Shown in pieces: positions 10,818-22,185 of a stretch of 64,000 bases of DNA (its first letter is position 1; every line of letters begins with the position of its first letter). Under the pieces are notes generated by a model, which saw only the letters and a program-made list of their open reading frames with translations, was not told where the DNA came from and did no database searches. The position numbers and the translations under genes are program-made. This DNA is from Isoetes taiwanensis (taxonomy: Eukaryota > Streptophyta > Lycopodiopsida > Isoetales > Isoetaceae), in the NCBI GenBank assembly GCA_021234155.1, contig JAJEKV010000157.1, positions 654,807-718,806 of the forward strand, given 5' to 3'.

Positions 10818-11287
10818 GGTATAAATTTATACTACAATAGATAGTGTTGTGTGGATATAACATGCGTAGAGTTCGCATGGTATAAATTTATACCGCAAGT
10901 GGACTCGAGCGGTATAAATTTATATAGCGAGAGGACTCGGCGGTATAAATTATACATGAGAGGACTCTCTCGGTATAAATTTATACCTGCGAGAGCTCTC
11001 TCGATTCAACTCGAGAGCTCTCACGGTATAAATTTATACCGTGAGAGCTCCCTCGCTATACCGCAGTGAGAGCTCTCGGTATAAATTTATACCAAATAAC
11101 TCAGAGCTCTCTCGGTATAAATTTATACCGCAGACAACCTTCAGACAACCAATTTATATACATATATATGTGTATATATATATATATAATATATACACAT
11201 ACTTACATATATATATATATATATCCGACAAGAAAAGAGAACTCTTGCGGTATAAATCTATACGGAGAAACGGTATAAATTTATACC
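10818..11287. repeat. Array of the 16-bp palindrome GGTATAAATTTATACC
   Basis: Perfect copies lie at 10879-10894, 10972-10987, 11025-11040, 11078-11093, 11114-11129 and 11272-11287. Near copies lie at 10818, 10911, 10942 and 11249, and a degenerate one at 11981. Spacing varies (about 30-60 bp, then 135 bp), so this is not a simple tandem satellite. Between copies the palindrome GAGAGCTCTC recurs. At 11015-11050 the two fuse into a perfect 36-bp palindrome. Each copy reads TATAAA on both strands. The array sits inside the TIR element. Confidence 0.93.
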
Positions 11288-11340
11288 GAATTGCATATAT
11301 ATATAAGACTTTTATATATATATATGTATATATATATGCA
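11154..11340. repeat. (TA)n microsatellite tracts
   Basis: Long alternating TA runs with occasional GT/AC interruptions cover about 11154-11225 and 11293-11340, flanking the last palindrome copies. They produce long low-complexity frames rich in Tyr/Ile that are not genes. Confidence 0.9.
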
Positions 11341-12504
11341 GTCCAGAGGCAAAATATATATCGTGTAAAATCTTTTGGGGTCTTTCTTGCTCGCCAAAGG
11401 GTTTGGCAACTGAAAACTACTAAAGTAACACACATAAGGGATAATTTTACACACTTTTCTTGGTTTTTTAGTCTAAAAAGTTCTAAAACTGTTCTAAATT
11501 TTCTAAGCTTGTAATGCAATGTTAGAGCATAAAGTAGTCGAATCATGTTGTTATTTCTACTTTTTTTTCTCTATATACATGCGAACTTCACTTCAGGTAG
11601 CTCAAAAATTGCTACTAAAGGCAAAGAACTCCAAAATGTTATGGTGACACGGTGTATTTGATTTAAAAGGAAACTACATGGTTTATCCAGAGGGTGCGAG
11701 GAGTAGAAACCCTCGGAAGTTTACCTATTTATTTGCAAATATATAGGAAAGGGTAAAAGGCGACTAATACTTCATCGCCGGAGAAATGTGCATGGTGCCC
11801 ATCGCTTTCTGAGATGACGTAATTGTGATGAATATGCTCAACATTACTAAAGAGATTGACTATCTTAAGAGCATCATCATGTTGTAGAAAGACATGTGCG
11901 TTCAAAAATACATCTCGAGAATAAAAAAAAGGAGGGCATGTAATCCACGAGGGCTTCATTACTTCAACTTGTGTATCCTCGGTATAAATTTATCTTGCAT
12001 CATCAACTAAAACTTCAAATTTTAGCTACAAGATATCGTGGATGCATTGGCATTTATAATACTATGTGATGCAAAAACAATGGTTTGTCATTCAAGAAGT
12101 TTGTTCAACTGCCTCCCAATGTGTTTTAAGGTCCATTAGGATGTTTAGCAAAAATGGTTGTGAAATAACAAATTTCTTGTCTTCTAAAACAAAGCTAATA
12201 TAAAAGTTTTTTGGGGACAAGGTACAAAAGCATCTAATTTCTTCATACGAATTTGCCCCATAGTAAATCTTTGAATTTCATTGTAGTTCTTTCCCCCTCT
12301 AAAATGGGATTTTTTTTGTTTTGTGTTTTTCCTTAATACTAAGTCTTCTTAAAATGTCTGTTTTCACGAGCAATTTTATAAATCTTTGGACTAATGGTAA
12401 TAAAAGGGCCCTTTTTAGAGGGATTTTAGAATTTTATAAATTTTCAAAAGGAATCTTTCAAACGCACTTCTTAAATAAGTGCGTTTCATTTTAAACCTTG
12501 TTAG

Positions 12505-13985
12505 ATGCTTGAGATTAAATTATTAGAGGATTGCAGAAGCACTTATTTTGTGGAATATAACTAAACTATCCATGCTTGGTAGAATCGTTGTAGCTAAATG
12601 TGTCCTTAGTAATACTCATGTTTACATGGCATCTGCTTTACTAGCCCCTCAATGTAAGATGGAGGAGATTGTACATATGATCAAGAACTTCATTTGGGGT
12701 GGAAATGAGGAAGGAGTTGTGGTCATGATCAAGGTTGCTTGGATGAAGTGCAACAGACCTAAGGCAGCTGGTGGTCTTAGTATGTTGGATTTTCACCTTC
12801 AAAGTAAGGTCACGATATCGAAATTTATTTGGAGGATTCTCATTAATAAGGATGATTCTCTTAATTTGAGATTGTTGAGGCAGTCAATTCAGCATTATCT
12901 TCCATTTCATAAGGTTGCCATTAAGCCCCTCCTTCCTTGGACTTTGCTTAATCATATGCATCCATATCCTAATATTTTTTCCCTTCTAAAGGAATTGCTT
13001 GCTGCTTGGGACATTGTCAGGTCTCTTTTTCATATCAATCCCGAGGCGTGTCTTCAGTTATCTACTACGTGCTGGCAGATTCATTACAAGACACTCCAAG
13101 GAATGTGCCTCTAAGTGTTGTTGTTCATCCAAAGACACAGCGACGATGGGTAGCTGGTATAAGCACTATTCCATGTTGTACAGGTGGGATAGAGCAATTT
13201 GGATTATTGATGCATTGTTGCTACAAGATTCAGGTTCACAAATTGAAATAGATGCATGGGGGTTTCATCAGGGCATCAAGCCAGGGCGCTTTATTTCTTC
13301 TGTTTATAAATTGGTAAATTGGTTTTGCATTCTGAAACCTTGCCTCCGTCTAATAGGTGGCATCTTCAGGCCCGTCAGCCATAGTGGAAAAGTGTTTTGA
13401 CATGGGTGTGGGATACGTTGCTTCATCCCAAAGTGGCAGTTTTCTATGGTAGCAAATAACTCGTAGATGTCTCAAAGTCAACAGGTTAGTCCATAAAGTT
13501 GATAATAGGATTCTAGAGCTTTGTCCTTTGTGTAAAGGATTGAGAGTATTGAGCATCGTTTCTTCTTGTGTGAGAGGCTTTAGCAGGCATAGTCTCAACT
13601 GTTCACCCTATTTGGCACCTCTCATTTTAGCCAGCAAATTTTGGTTGTTATTTACCCTCATGCATGGCCCAAACTGCATAAACGAGCTTTTCATCTTGCA
13701 TGTGGTTGGCTTCTATGGTTAATTCGGAAGAGGAGGAAGTATATCTTTAAGGGCATGGATACTGCAGATAAAATTCTTCTTCAATAGATGCAAAAAAAGA
13801 TTGTTATGGCTTATAATTGCTCTTCTCTTTATCAAGAAAAGAAAGTACTGATTCGGAATATTTTATCTTCAGATTCATTCTTTGCAGACATGTGGTTGTG
13901 CTTAGTTAGATTAGTTTGTCCGCTGGGGTTAGAGTCCTGTCTTTGCATTTTATTTTGTAGCTTTTTGATTGGTGAATAAAAAATT
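12505..13985 (+). pseudogene. 3' part of a LINE reverse transcriptase with zf-RVT domain
   Basis: An open frame from about 12548 reads the C-terminal region of plant LINE ORF2: the LSMLGRIVVAKCVL thumb-like motif, a FIWGG motif, an AWMKCNRPKAAGGLSMLD motif and KFIWRIL. After frameshifts, a degraded zf-RVT domain follows (WHLQ...TWVWDTLLHPKVAVF near 13355-13445, then LCPLCKG-like text near 13515). The 3' end resembles other LINEs here (GGTGAATAAAAAA at about 13970). Stops and frameshifts make it non-functional. The upstream RT is missing, and the left edge touches the TIR element, which either inserted into this LINE or lies next to a truncation. Confidence 0.8.
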
Positions 13986-15206
13986 GTCGCCAGCGGGGAA
14001 AAGGGGGTAAAAGGGAAATCAAGATGAGACAATTTATGTGAAGGGTCTAAACCCACCTACTCAAGGGACTATCCATATATGGGAAGATATGCAATGATGT
14101 GGGTAAAATTATGTTACAGGTGTCCAGTTCTGGAACCTGTCAAAGTACCTACATTACGCACTCTAGAAACTAGTACTTTCATTGTTTTCTTTTATTGAAA
14201 ATCAATTAGAAAATCAAAATAAAAGTCCAAGGCATGTTAAGATTTAATGTTAAGTGAAAAACAAACCTATTAGAGATTAAAATCCACGAAACTGAGGTAT
14301 AACTATCTTGAGCCGTTTAGATGCACGTGGAGGATCCAAGATTCTTGGTGAGGGCGATAGGTCATAGGTGCAAGTTTCTAGGTTAAGGTCAGCTTTCATG
14401 ATGTGCGGACACCGATGAACGTTATTGGTGCACAACATATCATTGTTGGGGTAATGTGTGCATTTTGTAGACCAATTCTTCTTCTAATCCCATATAAGCA
14501 CAACATATCATTGTTGGGGTAATGTGTGCATCTTGTAGACCAATTCTTCTTCTAATCTCATATAATGTCAAAGAATCCTCCAAAATTATTACTTAATAAA
14601 TACCCTTTATAGAACATTACTTTCTCCACTCATTACAAATCTGGCTTAACATATTTGTTGTAGCTTTTATTCAAAGGTTACTAAATATTTATACAAACAA
14701 AAAAGATTAAGAACCTGCAATGGCCTTTATCTTTAGTCCATAAGAGGCGTTTGTAAGAAAGTTCATTTGCATAACAGCTTCCTATGCACTCATGAGGGAA
14801 CTTGTTCTTCAACATCACCTAAAGCATCTTTCTTCTGATTAAACATGAACCGAGAGGATTTTCAAGCAACTAAACGAATTACATAAATAGACACAAATAA
14901 ATAGTTACATAAATAGTATGCTGTAAAAAGATTTATATTGACTGAATAATTCAATAAAAAACAACTCTTCCTATTCTTGAAAATCAAGGAGAAAAAAAAA
15001 ACTTTGAATAGCAGCATCACATAAACATTATAGGATGAATATAACATAACAAGATGTATATTACTGAATATGTACTAATAGAAACAACTCTGTGTGATAG
15101 CTTGTGCTATCAAACCCAGATGATTAACAAAGCAAGCGGGCCAATAGGTAATGCCTTCCTCTTTTAAACAGGGATCCTAAAGCTCTGATAAGTATATCAA
15201 ATGCAT
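13986..15206. other. Gene-poor AT-rich stretch
   Basis: Apart from the 68-bp duplication at 14431-14566, I see no coding or RNA gene here. It includes the 3' flank of the minus-strand SNARE gene. Confidence 0.6.
14431..14566. repeat. 68-bp perfect-length tandem duplication
   Basis: The unit beginning CACAACATATCATTGTTGGG at 14431-14498 is repeated at 14499-14566 with three substitutions. Confidence 0.95.
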
Positions 15207-15262
15207 CTATATAGGTAGCAATGGACGGAAGATTCCAGAATTCAGAGGCAAAATCCAAGCAA

Positions 15263-16219
15263 TCAAGCTTTTTTGATGCTTGTAACAACCGGAACAACAA
15301 CCATGATGATCATAACAAGCATCAAAATAACCCCAATACACATGCATTTGCGAGTACCTCTTTGATGCTGTTTTGCACAATGGAGCTGCTTGCTCCCCTT
15401 CTCCACATAATTGCAAGCTTTAGAAACCTGCTGTTCAATATCATCCAGCTGCTCACCCTGTGCTTCAACCAAAACTGCCATATCCAAAAAAATCTGATGC
15501 AATTCCAACAAGCTTTTCTCAATTTCCTTAACGGCATCATGCCTTTCTTGGATTTCCCTAACCGTTTCAATCACATTTCCTCTGCCCTGTTCCTGAATAG
15601 CCTTTTGCAAAAAATTCTCACTTTCCCCAGTTTCGATTATCTCCTCAATAGTTCGTTCATCAGCCTGCTGGCCTGTAATGGTAAAATAACGCCTCTCGAT
15701 CGTTTCTCTGTATTCGCCCATCATTTTTTCTCTCAGTTTCTGAAACTCCCCCATCAGATCCTTCAGTTTTTTTCTTTCGTTCACGGTAACTGTCATTCTT
15801 GCCCTATCTGCAGTTGTCATTCTTGCCCTATCTGCAGTTGTGCCCTCTTCATAGCCAGGCCTTTTTCTATTTTCCATGTTTGCCCTGTCGAGCTCTTCAA
15901 GCTTCCCCTTAATCGACCTTGCAAGGCGTAAAACTTCCTCCACATCACGATCCATCCTATCCCTAAGTGCCTTCATCGCTGCTGCGCGATGTATGGTCTT
16001 GGATTCATCGTTTGCATCCTGGAGCTTGGCCAAGAGCTGCCGGATCTTCTCCATCTCGGTCTTAACATAGGAAATTTCATCAAAGAAACTCACCAGATTC
16101 TTGTCCAAGCTTCCCATTTCGGTTGCGCCCTTTTCCAAATCCCGCATCACATCTCGCTTCAGATCCACATAATTCATGGCCTTTCCGGCGCCAAAACTCT
16201 TTGAAAGAAGATCGTTCAT
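15263..16219 (-). CDS. Qa-SNARE (plant syntaxin, SYP1/KNOLLE-SYP12-like)
   Basis: The intact intronless frame encodes 318 residues. It begins MNDLLSKSF, the usual start of plant SYP1 syntaxins, which fixes the start at 16219. The regulatory Habc helices span about 38-165. A conserved ERRYFTITGQQADE linker precedes the SNARE motif (about 210-278, containing FLQKAIQEQGRG and EIQERHDAVKEIE), with the zero-layer glutamine at Q254 in LVEAQGEQ. A C-terminal membrane anchor occupies about 293-312. Such t-SNAREs sit in the plasma membrane or cell plate and drive vesicle fusion, in cytokinesis for KNOLLE-type members. An in-frame 24-bp duplication gives TTADRARM twice (127-142), at a variable linker. 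It is a real gene by sequence, though an intronless retrocopy cannot be excluded. The subgroup is not assigned. Confidence 0.93.
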   Translation of the reverse strand: MNDLLSKSFGAGKAMNYVDLKRDVMRDLEKGATEMGSLDKNLVSFFDEISYVKTEMEKIRQLLAKLQDANDESKTIHRAAAMKALRDRMDRDVEEVLRLARSIKGKLEELDRANMENRKRPGYEEGTTADRARMTTADRARMTVTVNERKKLKDLMGEFQKLREKMMGEYRETIERRYFTITGQQADERTIEEIIETGESENFLQKAIQEQGRGNVIETVREIQERHDAVKEIEKSLLELHQIFLDMAVLVEAQGEQLDDIEQQVSKACNYVEKGSKQLHCAKQHQRGTRKCMCIGVILMLVMIIMVVVPVVTSIKKA

Positions 16220-17200
16220 CTTACAATTTTGTGACGGATTTGATGAGCAAAAGATTTGAAGCAGAAGGCGAAGATTTGGACAAAAGATTTGAAGCAGAAA
16301 GCGAGGAGTGCAAGATTTTGAAGCAGGGTCCGCCGGAGTAGATTGGGAGGGAGGATGTAGCCGTTTTGATAAGAACAGTTCTTACTTGGTACCACGTTCC
16401 ACTGCACCATTCCTTGTGACCGTTTAAAAAGATTCTGCCCGCTAATATCTGGAATATTCCCGTTATACGTATTCGCTCCGCTTTTAAAACGTATTTCACA
16501 AACAATTCAAACCAGTAATTTTGGTATTAAAACCTTTGTCTAAATTTCAATTAATTGACATGAATTTAGGCATCGAGTGCTTAGACTTTAAAGTGTGGAC
16601 TCCAAAAATTCATAGATTGCATTTCAAAATAAGTTCATGGATTGCATTTCAAAGGGAAGCTTCTTATTGTTTACTAGTAGTGGTGCCCAGTGTTACTGGG
16701 CATAAGTTGATCGTGTGTTTATCTCTTAAAAACTATTGTATGAACAAGCCCAACGTTGGTAGGCTGAGGGTTTTGTTTGAATTTGGATTTTTAGATTATT
16801 GTAGCATGTGTAATCTTTGTTGGAGATCGTTGGTAACGTTCCAATAAGCTTTACCTTTTTATCTGAATCTTCATTTCCTTGATAGTACGAAGCGTCCTCA
16901 ATTTGTAATAGCTTTGCGTCGATAGTGCTTATTTGTTCTATTCTATTCTATTCTATTACTTGTGGTGTATTTACAAAACATACAAATCTAAATCCATAGG
17001 AATGCGTAAGAAGACCAGGAATGTGAATCACCTACAAACATATGAAAACTGTATATATTTCTGCATGGTGCTCTTTGTGAACCAACTTGGATTAATCCCA
17101 GAAGGGGGCTATCTGTTAGAATAGCCTCCAGTGGTTGTTTGTTCTTTTGCAATATGCAGGTGAGTAAAGAACAATTGCAGAAAGCCCAAAGTAAGCATAA
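16220..17200. other. Upstream region of the SNARE gene and non-coding sequence
   Basis: The first roughly 300 bp is the likely 5' leader/promoter region of the minus-strand SNARE gene. It contains imperfect repeats of AAAGATTTGAAGCAGAAG (16250-16325). A (TTCTA)n microsatellite lies at about 16935-16957 and resembles the tails of the LINE fragments elsewhere in the window. No coding gene is recognised. Confidence 0.5.
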
Positions 17201-17211
17201 AGAAACATAGA

Positions 17212-18128
17212 TTAGTAATCTTTTGCAGTATCTTTTTCTAGAAGACAGCCATTGCCAACATTATGTCTTGAGTTGCATTTCTGGCAATAATTTGGTAAGC
17301 CGACCCATCTAAGTTGCAAGATGGACTTCTTTCCAAAGAAATCAAGGAAGGTGACACCAATAGGAATGTCTTTGGTAATATCAATCTGGATAAAGCATTT
17401 TTGTGGTTTGTAAGGGGAATATTCAATGGTCAGATAGGTGCCAAAGGAGTTGAATATTCTGGAAAAGCAGTCCTCATTCCAATAAATGGGGCTAAGTTCG
17501 CTCATAGTGACTGAGGCTATATGATATTTCTTAGTCAGGCAAAGTTGCATTCCATTTTAAGAATGATAAATGGAACAAGTTTGAGAAGAAAATTTGAGGT
17601 CCTGGAACAGCCACACTCAACAAGAAGATAAGGGTAATTTATCCAATAGATAGAGTTGATCACAATGCCCTTATGAAGCCTCAAGAGATGATCCCATAGT
17701 TTTTCAATTTTGAGTCCAATTAAGTCTACTTTAACAATAACAGCTAGTTTTGAAAGAGACTCAAATTTGGAAGCAACCATTGGAGAGTTCAAATGAATAC
17801 TTTTAAAAAGTTGATTGCTTATGGAGGCACGGGATTGTTGAATCTCAAAGTCTACGGCAAGTTGTTCATCAGAAATAACTGGATGCCTTGGTCTCGGGAA
17901 AAGCTGGATTGGAATTCCATTGGCATCCAAAGTTGGCAGTATTTGATTCCCTCCCGAATCTTTTGATAATGTGTCCCAGTTAGAAGGGTGGTGGCTGAAA
18001 TGGTGCATACCTTTAATAGTAGGAACCAGGTTAGAGAAATCCCCAAATATAATCCCATTTGAAGGATCAAGATGAAATGCACTTAACTGAGCAAGAAGGT
18101 CGCTCCTTTGTTTAACAGGAAGGAGCAT
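17212..18128 (-). pseudogene. LINE ORF1-type remnant (DUF4283-like with zinc knuckle)
   Basis: Two overlapping minus-strand frames (18128-17535 and 17550-17212) make one protein with a frameshift near 17540. The upstream part includes KLAVIVKVDLIGLKIEKLWDH and the downstream part FGTYLTIE followed by WVGLPNYCQKCNSRHNVGNGC, a C-x2-C-x4-H-x4-C zinc knuckle. This is the layout of the RNA-binding ORF1/gag-like protein of plant non-LTR elements. No endonuclease or RT follows, so it is a fragment. A further unrecognised open segment lies upstream at 18679-18413. Confidence 0.6.
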
Positions 18129-18869
18129 GAAATTATGCAGAAGAGAAAGGGAAGTTGAATTTAGAGTTAACGAGCTTGTGAAAGTTTTTTTGGGAGGAAG
18201 TTCGCCATAAATGCAAAGGGAAACAAGAAAAGGCCGACAAAATAGAGAAAGGCTGGAGAGATAATTTGAATATTTTAGGATGAATTTGCAAGAGGAAAAG
18301 GGAACAAAAGGTCTATCTTTGATCTAAGATGGGTTAGAATACCATAAAATTGTCCGAAGTTCTTGAGAGCTCATATAAGCAAAAATCATTCTGAGTAAAT
18401 CTTTACTGAAATCTATTCGTCTGACCGTTCACAATGTGCCTGGAAAAATGCTATAGCCGAGATGTTTATTTTTCCTGTAAATTCAAGCACCCAAGATTTG
18501 ATGATTTCACTTCCAAATTCTTCTGAGCCAGGCACAAATGAGTATTCAGGGACAAATAGAGAGCCTGGGAAGAATTGCTTGTATACAAGTTGATCCGAGA
18601 GCTCAGAAAATGATCCTGTAAGAAAACCACAAGTTATTCTTCTATCTTGTTTCAAAATAGTGAAGAATTTGATATCCATATAAAGATATCAGAGAGAGGA
18701 GTGTGATTTTCACTGGGCCTCTACCAGACCAGCAAGGATTTTAAAGGAATCTCGGATCAAATGGAGAAATCGTGGCTGAATTTGATCAAGAAAATGTTTG
18801 AATCAGAGAAGACAAAGAATTCAAGAGAAAAGGTATTCATGATGACGATGTTGCTCTGCTTGTTCAGTT

Positions 18870-19006
18870 TATTGGCTAGTCCATTGGGTTAGCAACTAAG
18901 AGATCTTGTGTTCAAGTCTCTGGGGGTCCGTCATATGTCCTCATGGACGCTGCCAATGTGGCATGACGTAAAAATACTATCTATCTATCTATCTATCTAT
19001 CTGCTC
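18870..19006 (+). mobile_element. Probable tRNA-derived SINE with (CTAT)n tail
   Basis: The sequence GGTTAGCAACTAAGAG (18887 on) resembles an A box and GTGTTCAAGTCTC (18908-18920) a B box of the RNA polymerase III promoter, 15-20 bp apart. This is close for a tRNA-type promoter but occurs in degenerate SINEs. The unit ends in about seven CTAT repeats (18977-19006), a typical SINE tail. Related B-box text recurs near 50025 and 51478. A simple repeat with a chance B-box is the alternative. Confidence 0.5.
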
Positions 19007-19243
19007 CATTATTAGCTCCCAAGTCGCATCCTAAACCTGATTTATTTTCTTCAACAGTATCAATTATCTTTAGACAAGAAAAGGACTCTCGTACTGCTGA
19101 ATAAACTACTGGAACTAAACTAAATGCATTCCCATCAATTCTTTAGAAATTTGAATTGGATCCCTCGCCTGAATTTTAGAGTTGTTTGCCATTTGTCTGC
19201 TGGCACAATTGACACTTATATATGCACTTCGCTATTTGATTCT

Positions 19244-20390
19244 TCACGTCAATGCATATCTATAGGCTCTCATAACAAATAAGATGGGCACTCCAAAAGG
19301 GGAGACATTAAGTCTAATGAACCCTAGGTCTAGGAGCTCTTGAAGTTGCTTCTTCAACTCTGCCAATTCAGGGTTGCTCATCCTATGTGGCACCTTACTT
19401 GTCGGCTTGGTGCCTTGTCCAAGTGCAATCTCGCACTCTACTCCACTATAAAGCGAAAGTTTCTTAATTTCCTCTAAAAACAAATCGTGGAACTCCGTAA
19501 TGAGCCTTGCAACTTGCTTGGGTAGCTTACATAAAGTCTCAACTTTGGTGTCGCATTTGGTGTCGGGGTTCACCGATTCCAACTTGAAAATATATGCTAT
19601 CTCATCTCTCTTTATGCTCTTAAGCGACTTTTTACTTGACATGCATTACATTATTGGGATTTGCCTCTTATCTTGAACTTCTATCTTCTTTCCATTTGGA
19701 GCAGTTAGAATGAGCCTTCTCTTCCCGCAATCGATCAATGCTGCTCCTGGAATAAGGTATTCTATCCAAACTATAAGGTCATAATGGCCTATATCCATCC
19801 ACACCTAATACCATAGAGATTCCCAGCAATTCTATGTCGAGGTTCAACCTCTCGTCGTTATGGCTAATAGTGCCGCTTGCCATTAACACTGGCCTAGGCT
19901 TTGACTTCAAAGTCCTGCCCTTAATTAACTCCACTAACCTGGGAGAGACAAAGTTGTGGGTGCTTCTCGTATCAATGAGGATGACAATCTGTTTGTTAGA
20001 TATCTTCCCAACTGTGGAAATTACTCCATACTGACTCTGTGCATTCTCAAACTCTATTGCGGCAAAAATGCGACACTCACCCTCAACAAAATCACGTGGC
20101 AGGTCATCGTCCTCCTCGATTGGAGTCTCCCATCCTATTAACCAATACAAGTGATTGCAGCACGAATGACCAGTCATCGGTCCTATGCCTAGGGTGGAAG
20201 CACCTAAAGCATAGCCTTTTCTCTATCCACTCATCACGTTTCTTTTTTTGGTATGGGCTCCAATATCTACTTCACCAACTTTGAGTAGTTGGGATCCCCA
20301 CTCTGATCTTTGAAAGTTACATGCTTCTTTCCTTCTTACTTGATATAACCCCCACTATTGTAGTTGCTTCTGGCTGGCCCTAGACTAGCT
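19244..20390 (-). pseudogene. Ty3/gypsy gag-protease-RT fragment (opposite orientation to the rest)
   Basis: Reading on the minus strand from about 20260: a degenerate zinc knuckle (CFRCFHPRH), a retropepsin segment with ILIDTRSTHNF (the usual D-S/T-G triad has Arg in place of Gly, so it should be inactive), then, after a frameshift near 19790, the protease-RT linker and the start of the RT with MSNPELAELKKQLQELLDLG and SPFGVPILF. RT is cut off right after this. The fragment stops at 20390, where plus-strand integrase sequence of another gypsy copy begins, so the junction is a rearrangement or an insertion boundary. Confidence 0.85.
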
Positions 20391-21951
20391 GTCCCCGAGA
20401 CATCAAGAGTTCGCAAGCTCATTCTCCCGACACACATAACAATCCTATAGCGGGGCATGCGAGATTTATGAAGGTATATTTTAAAATCCACTCCAGCTAT
20501 TTTTGGTCAGGAATGAAGAATACATTGCCAGATATATTAAGCAATGTCAGATATATATATGTCAACAAACAAAGGCGGAACAATTGCGGATTCCAGAAGA
20601 ATTACAGCCCTTAGATGTTCCTAATGCAAAGTGGGAAGTTATTACCATGGATTTCATCGTGGGGCTTCCGTGCGCTCTAAGGGGCTTTGATGCATTGATG
20701 GTTATGGTCGACAAACTTTCTAAGATGATGCATTTCTTGCCATGTCGAACCATGGATACTGCATTAGACACCGCCTTGTTGTTCACAAGAGAGATATTCC
20801 GTCTCCATGGGATGCCCCGTACCATTATATCGGACTGGGATCCTAAGTTTGTTAGTGCATTTTGGAAGGATTTCTTTAGTACTATTCAGACTAAGGTTGT
20901 CATGGGGACAGCTTACCACAAGCAGACGGATGGCCAAGCCGAGCATATCAATCGCATAATAGAAGATACTCTACGTAACCATGTCTGGAATAAGCAATTA
21001 CAGTGGGCAGATTATATCCATTTGGTGGAGTTTGTTTATAACAGTACTAAACAGGAGTCCTTAAGGATGTCTCCTTTTATGATCAACTATGGCTACCAAT
21101 GCCTTAATCCAGACACGTGGCATAATCCAGTTTCCAAGGTGGAAGTCTCTCAGCAGTTACTTACAGATATGCAAGCCTTAGTCGAAGAAGTTTGAGGCTA
21201 TTTGTTAGCTGCGCCGAGACCCGACAAAAGAGCCTTGCCGATTGGCATCGGACACCACGGGAATTTCAAATTGGTGAGTCCGTATGGCTAAAGATTAAGA
21301 TGAAGCAGCCCAAACTAAAAATTGGTAATTGTAAGAAGCTGGCACCTAGGTGGGTGGGACCTTTTAAGATAACTGAGAGGATAGGTTCTCAAGCCTACCG
21401 GTTGAACCCTACCCGCACATTTGAAGGTCCATAAAGTCTTTCATGTGATTCTCAAGAAGGATACACTCGATCCGGAAGAGGTCCTTGATATTCCGACATT
21501 TCTGGAGATGACGGAAGATCAGTTGGAGATTGTGCCTGAGGCTCTCCTTGATCGCGCATATAAGCAAACCCGCAGGACTCAAATATTGCAGTATTTAGTT
21601 AAGTGGAAAAACGGAAGACGCGACCTGGGTTTTTAAAGTGGATTTGGATAAGGCTTACCCAGACTTTATGCGGCAATGCCAGGGCCGAACCATTCATGAC
21701 CTGATCAACTCCAACTCTAATGGTAAGCACTGCATTATGGAACCGGAAGAGGTCATCTCAGTGTTCGATCTGACAGGGATCATATAAGGGGTTGGTTAAA
21801 TGTGTCCTAGATGAGGAAATGGGCACATATGCATTCATGATAAGACGCATTCGTCTACGGGTATAATGGGAACATTGCCATTCCTTATGCCGAGACGAAA
21901 TGCAAGCCTTAGGCATGATAGCATTTCCTTCGTTCCTATTTCTTCTTTTTT
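20391..21951 (+). pseudogene. Ty3/gypsy integrase and chromodomain, element A
   Basis: From 20391 (GTCCCCGAGACATCAAGAG) the sequence matches element B at 29530 closely. The frame 20503-21195 is the integrase core with the expected acidic residues: ITMDFIVGLP, ISDWDPKFVS and DGQAEHINRIIED. The following frames (21192-21434 and 21421-21636) carry the C-terminal domain and a chromodomain-like end (HKVFHVILKK...LVKWKNG). The N-terminal HHCC finger is disrupted (stop codons and a 4-base AT insertion near 20550). A short conserved 3' segment runs to 21790, then untranslated sequence to 21951, where a 4.6-kb insertion begins. Confidence 0.9.
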
Positions 21952-22185
21952 GGGTTGCCCCTAGGGGGGCAAACCCTTGTTTATGTGGGTTTATGGCATA
22001 TCCTAAGTATATGCTAGAATATACCTAGGATATGCTGATGACTGCTCAAAACCTACTATTTGCTGTAAACTCTCGGTCACTGCGGCTCGGATCCGGGATG
22101 CTCCAACCGAAATGGCGGCGAGGCGGAACCCGAAGATTTTCCCTTTCGAATTTATGTCCGGTTGCAAGGATCGGGCGCAGAAATA

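Larger units (their letters stand above)
10245..12501. mobile_element. TIR DNA element, about 2.26 kb, non-autonomous, TA target duplication likely
   Basis: The left end ACAAAGTTTAAAATGAAACG (10245 on) and the right end, reverse-complemented, ACAAGGTTTAAAATGAAACG (ending 12501) match with one mismatch, and the match continues through CACTTATTT to 29 bp. The dinucleotide TA flanks both ends (10243-10244, 12502-12503), as expected of Tc1/mariner-type insertion. A 4-bp AGAT duplication one base further out is an alternative reading. AAACGCACTT and GGAATCTTT motifs recur just inside both ends. No transposase frame is visible, so mobilisation would need an outside enzyme. The interior holds a palindrome array and AT microsatellites. 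The right flank begins in LINE reverse-transcriptase sequence. Confidence 0.82.

Noticed and set aside
10818-11287. Cluster of TATA boxes acting as promoters
   Set aside because: The TATAAA text is part of a palindrome and no gene starts beside the copies; I report the array and not promoters.
11041-11546. 157- and 130-codon frames on opposite strands
   Set aside because: Both are dominated by (TA)n and palindrome repeats.
15221-15931. 236-codon plus-strand frame
   Set aside because: It is the antisense shadow of the Qa-SNARE gene.
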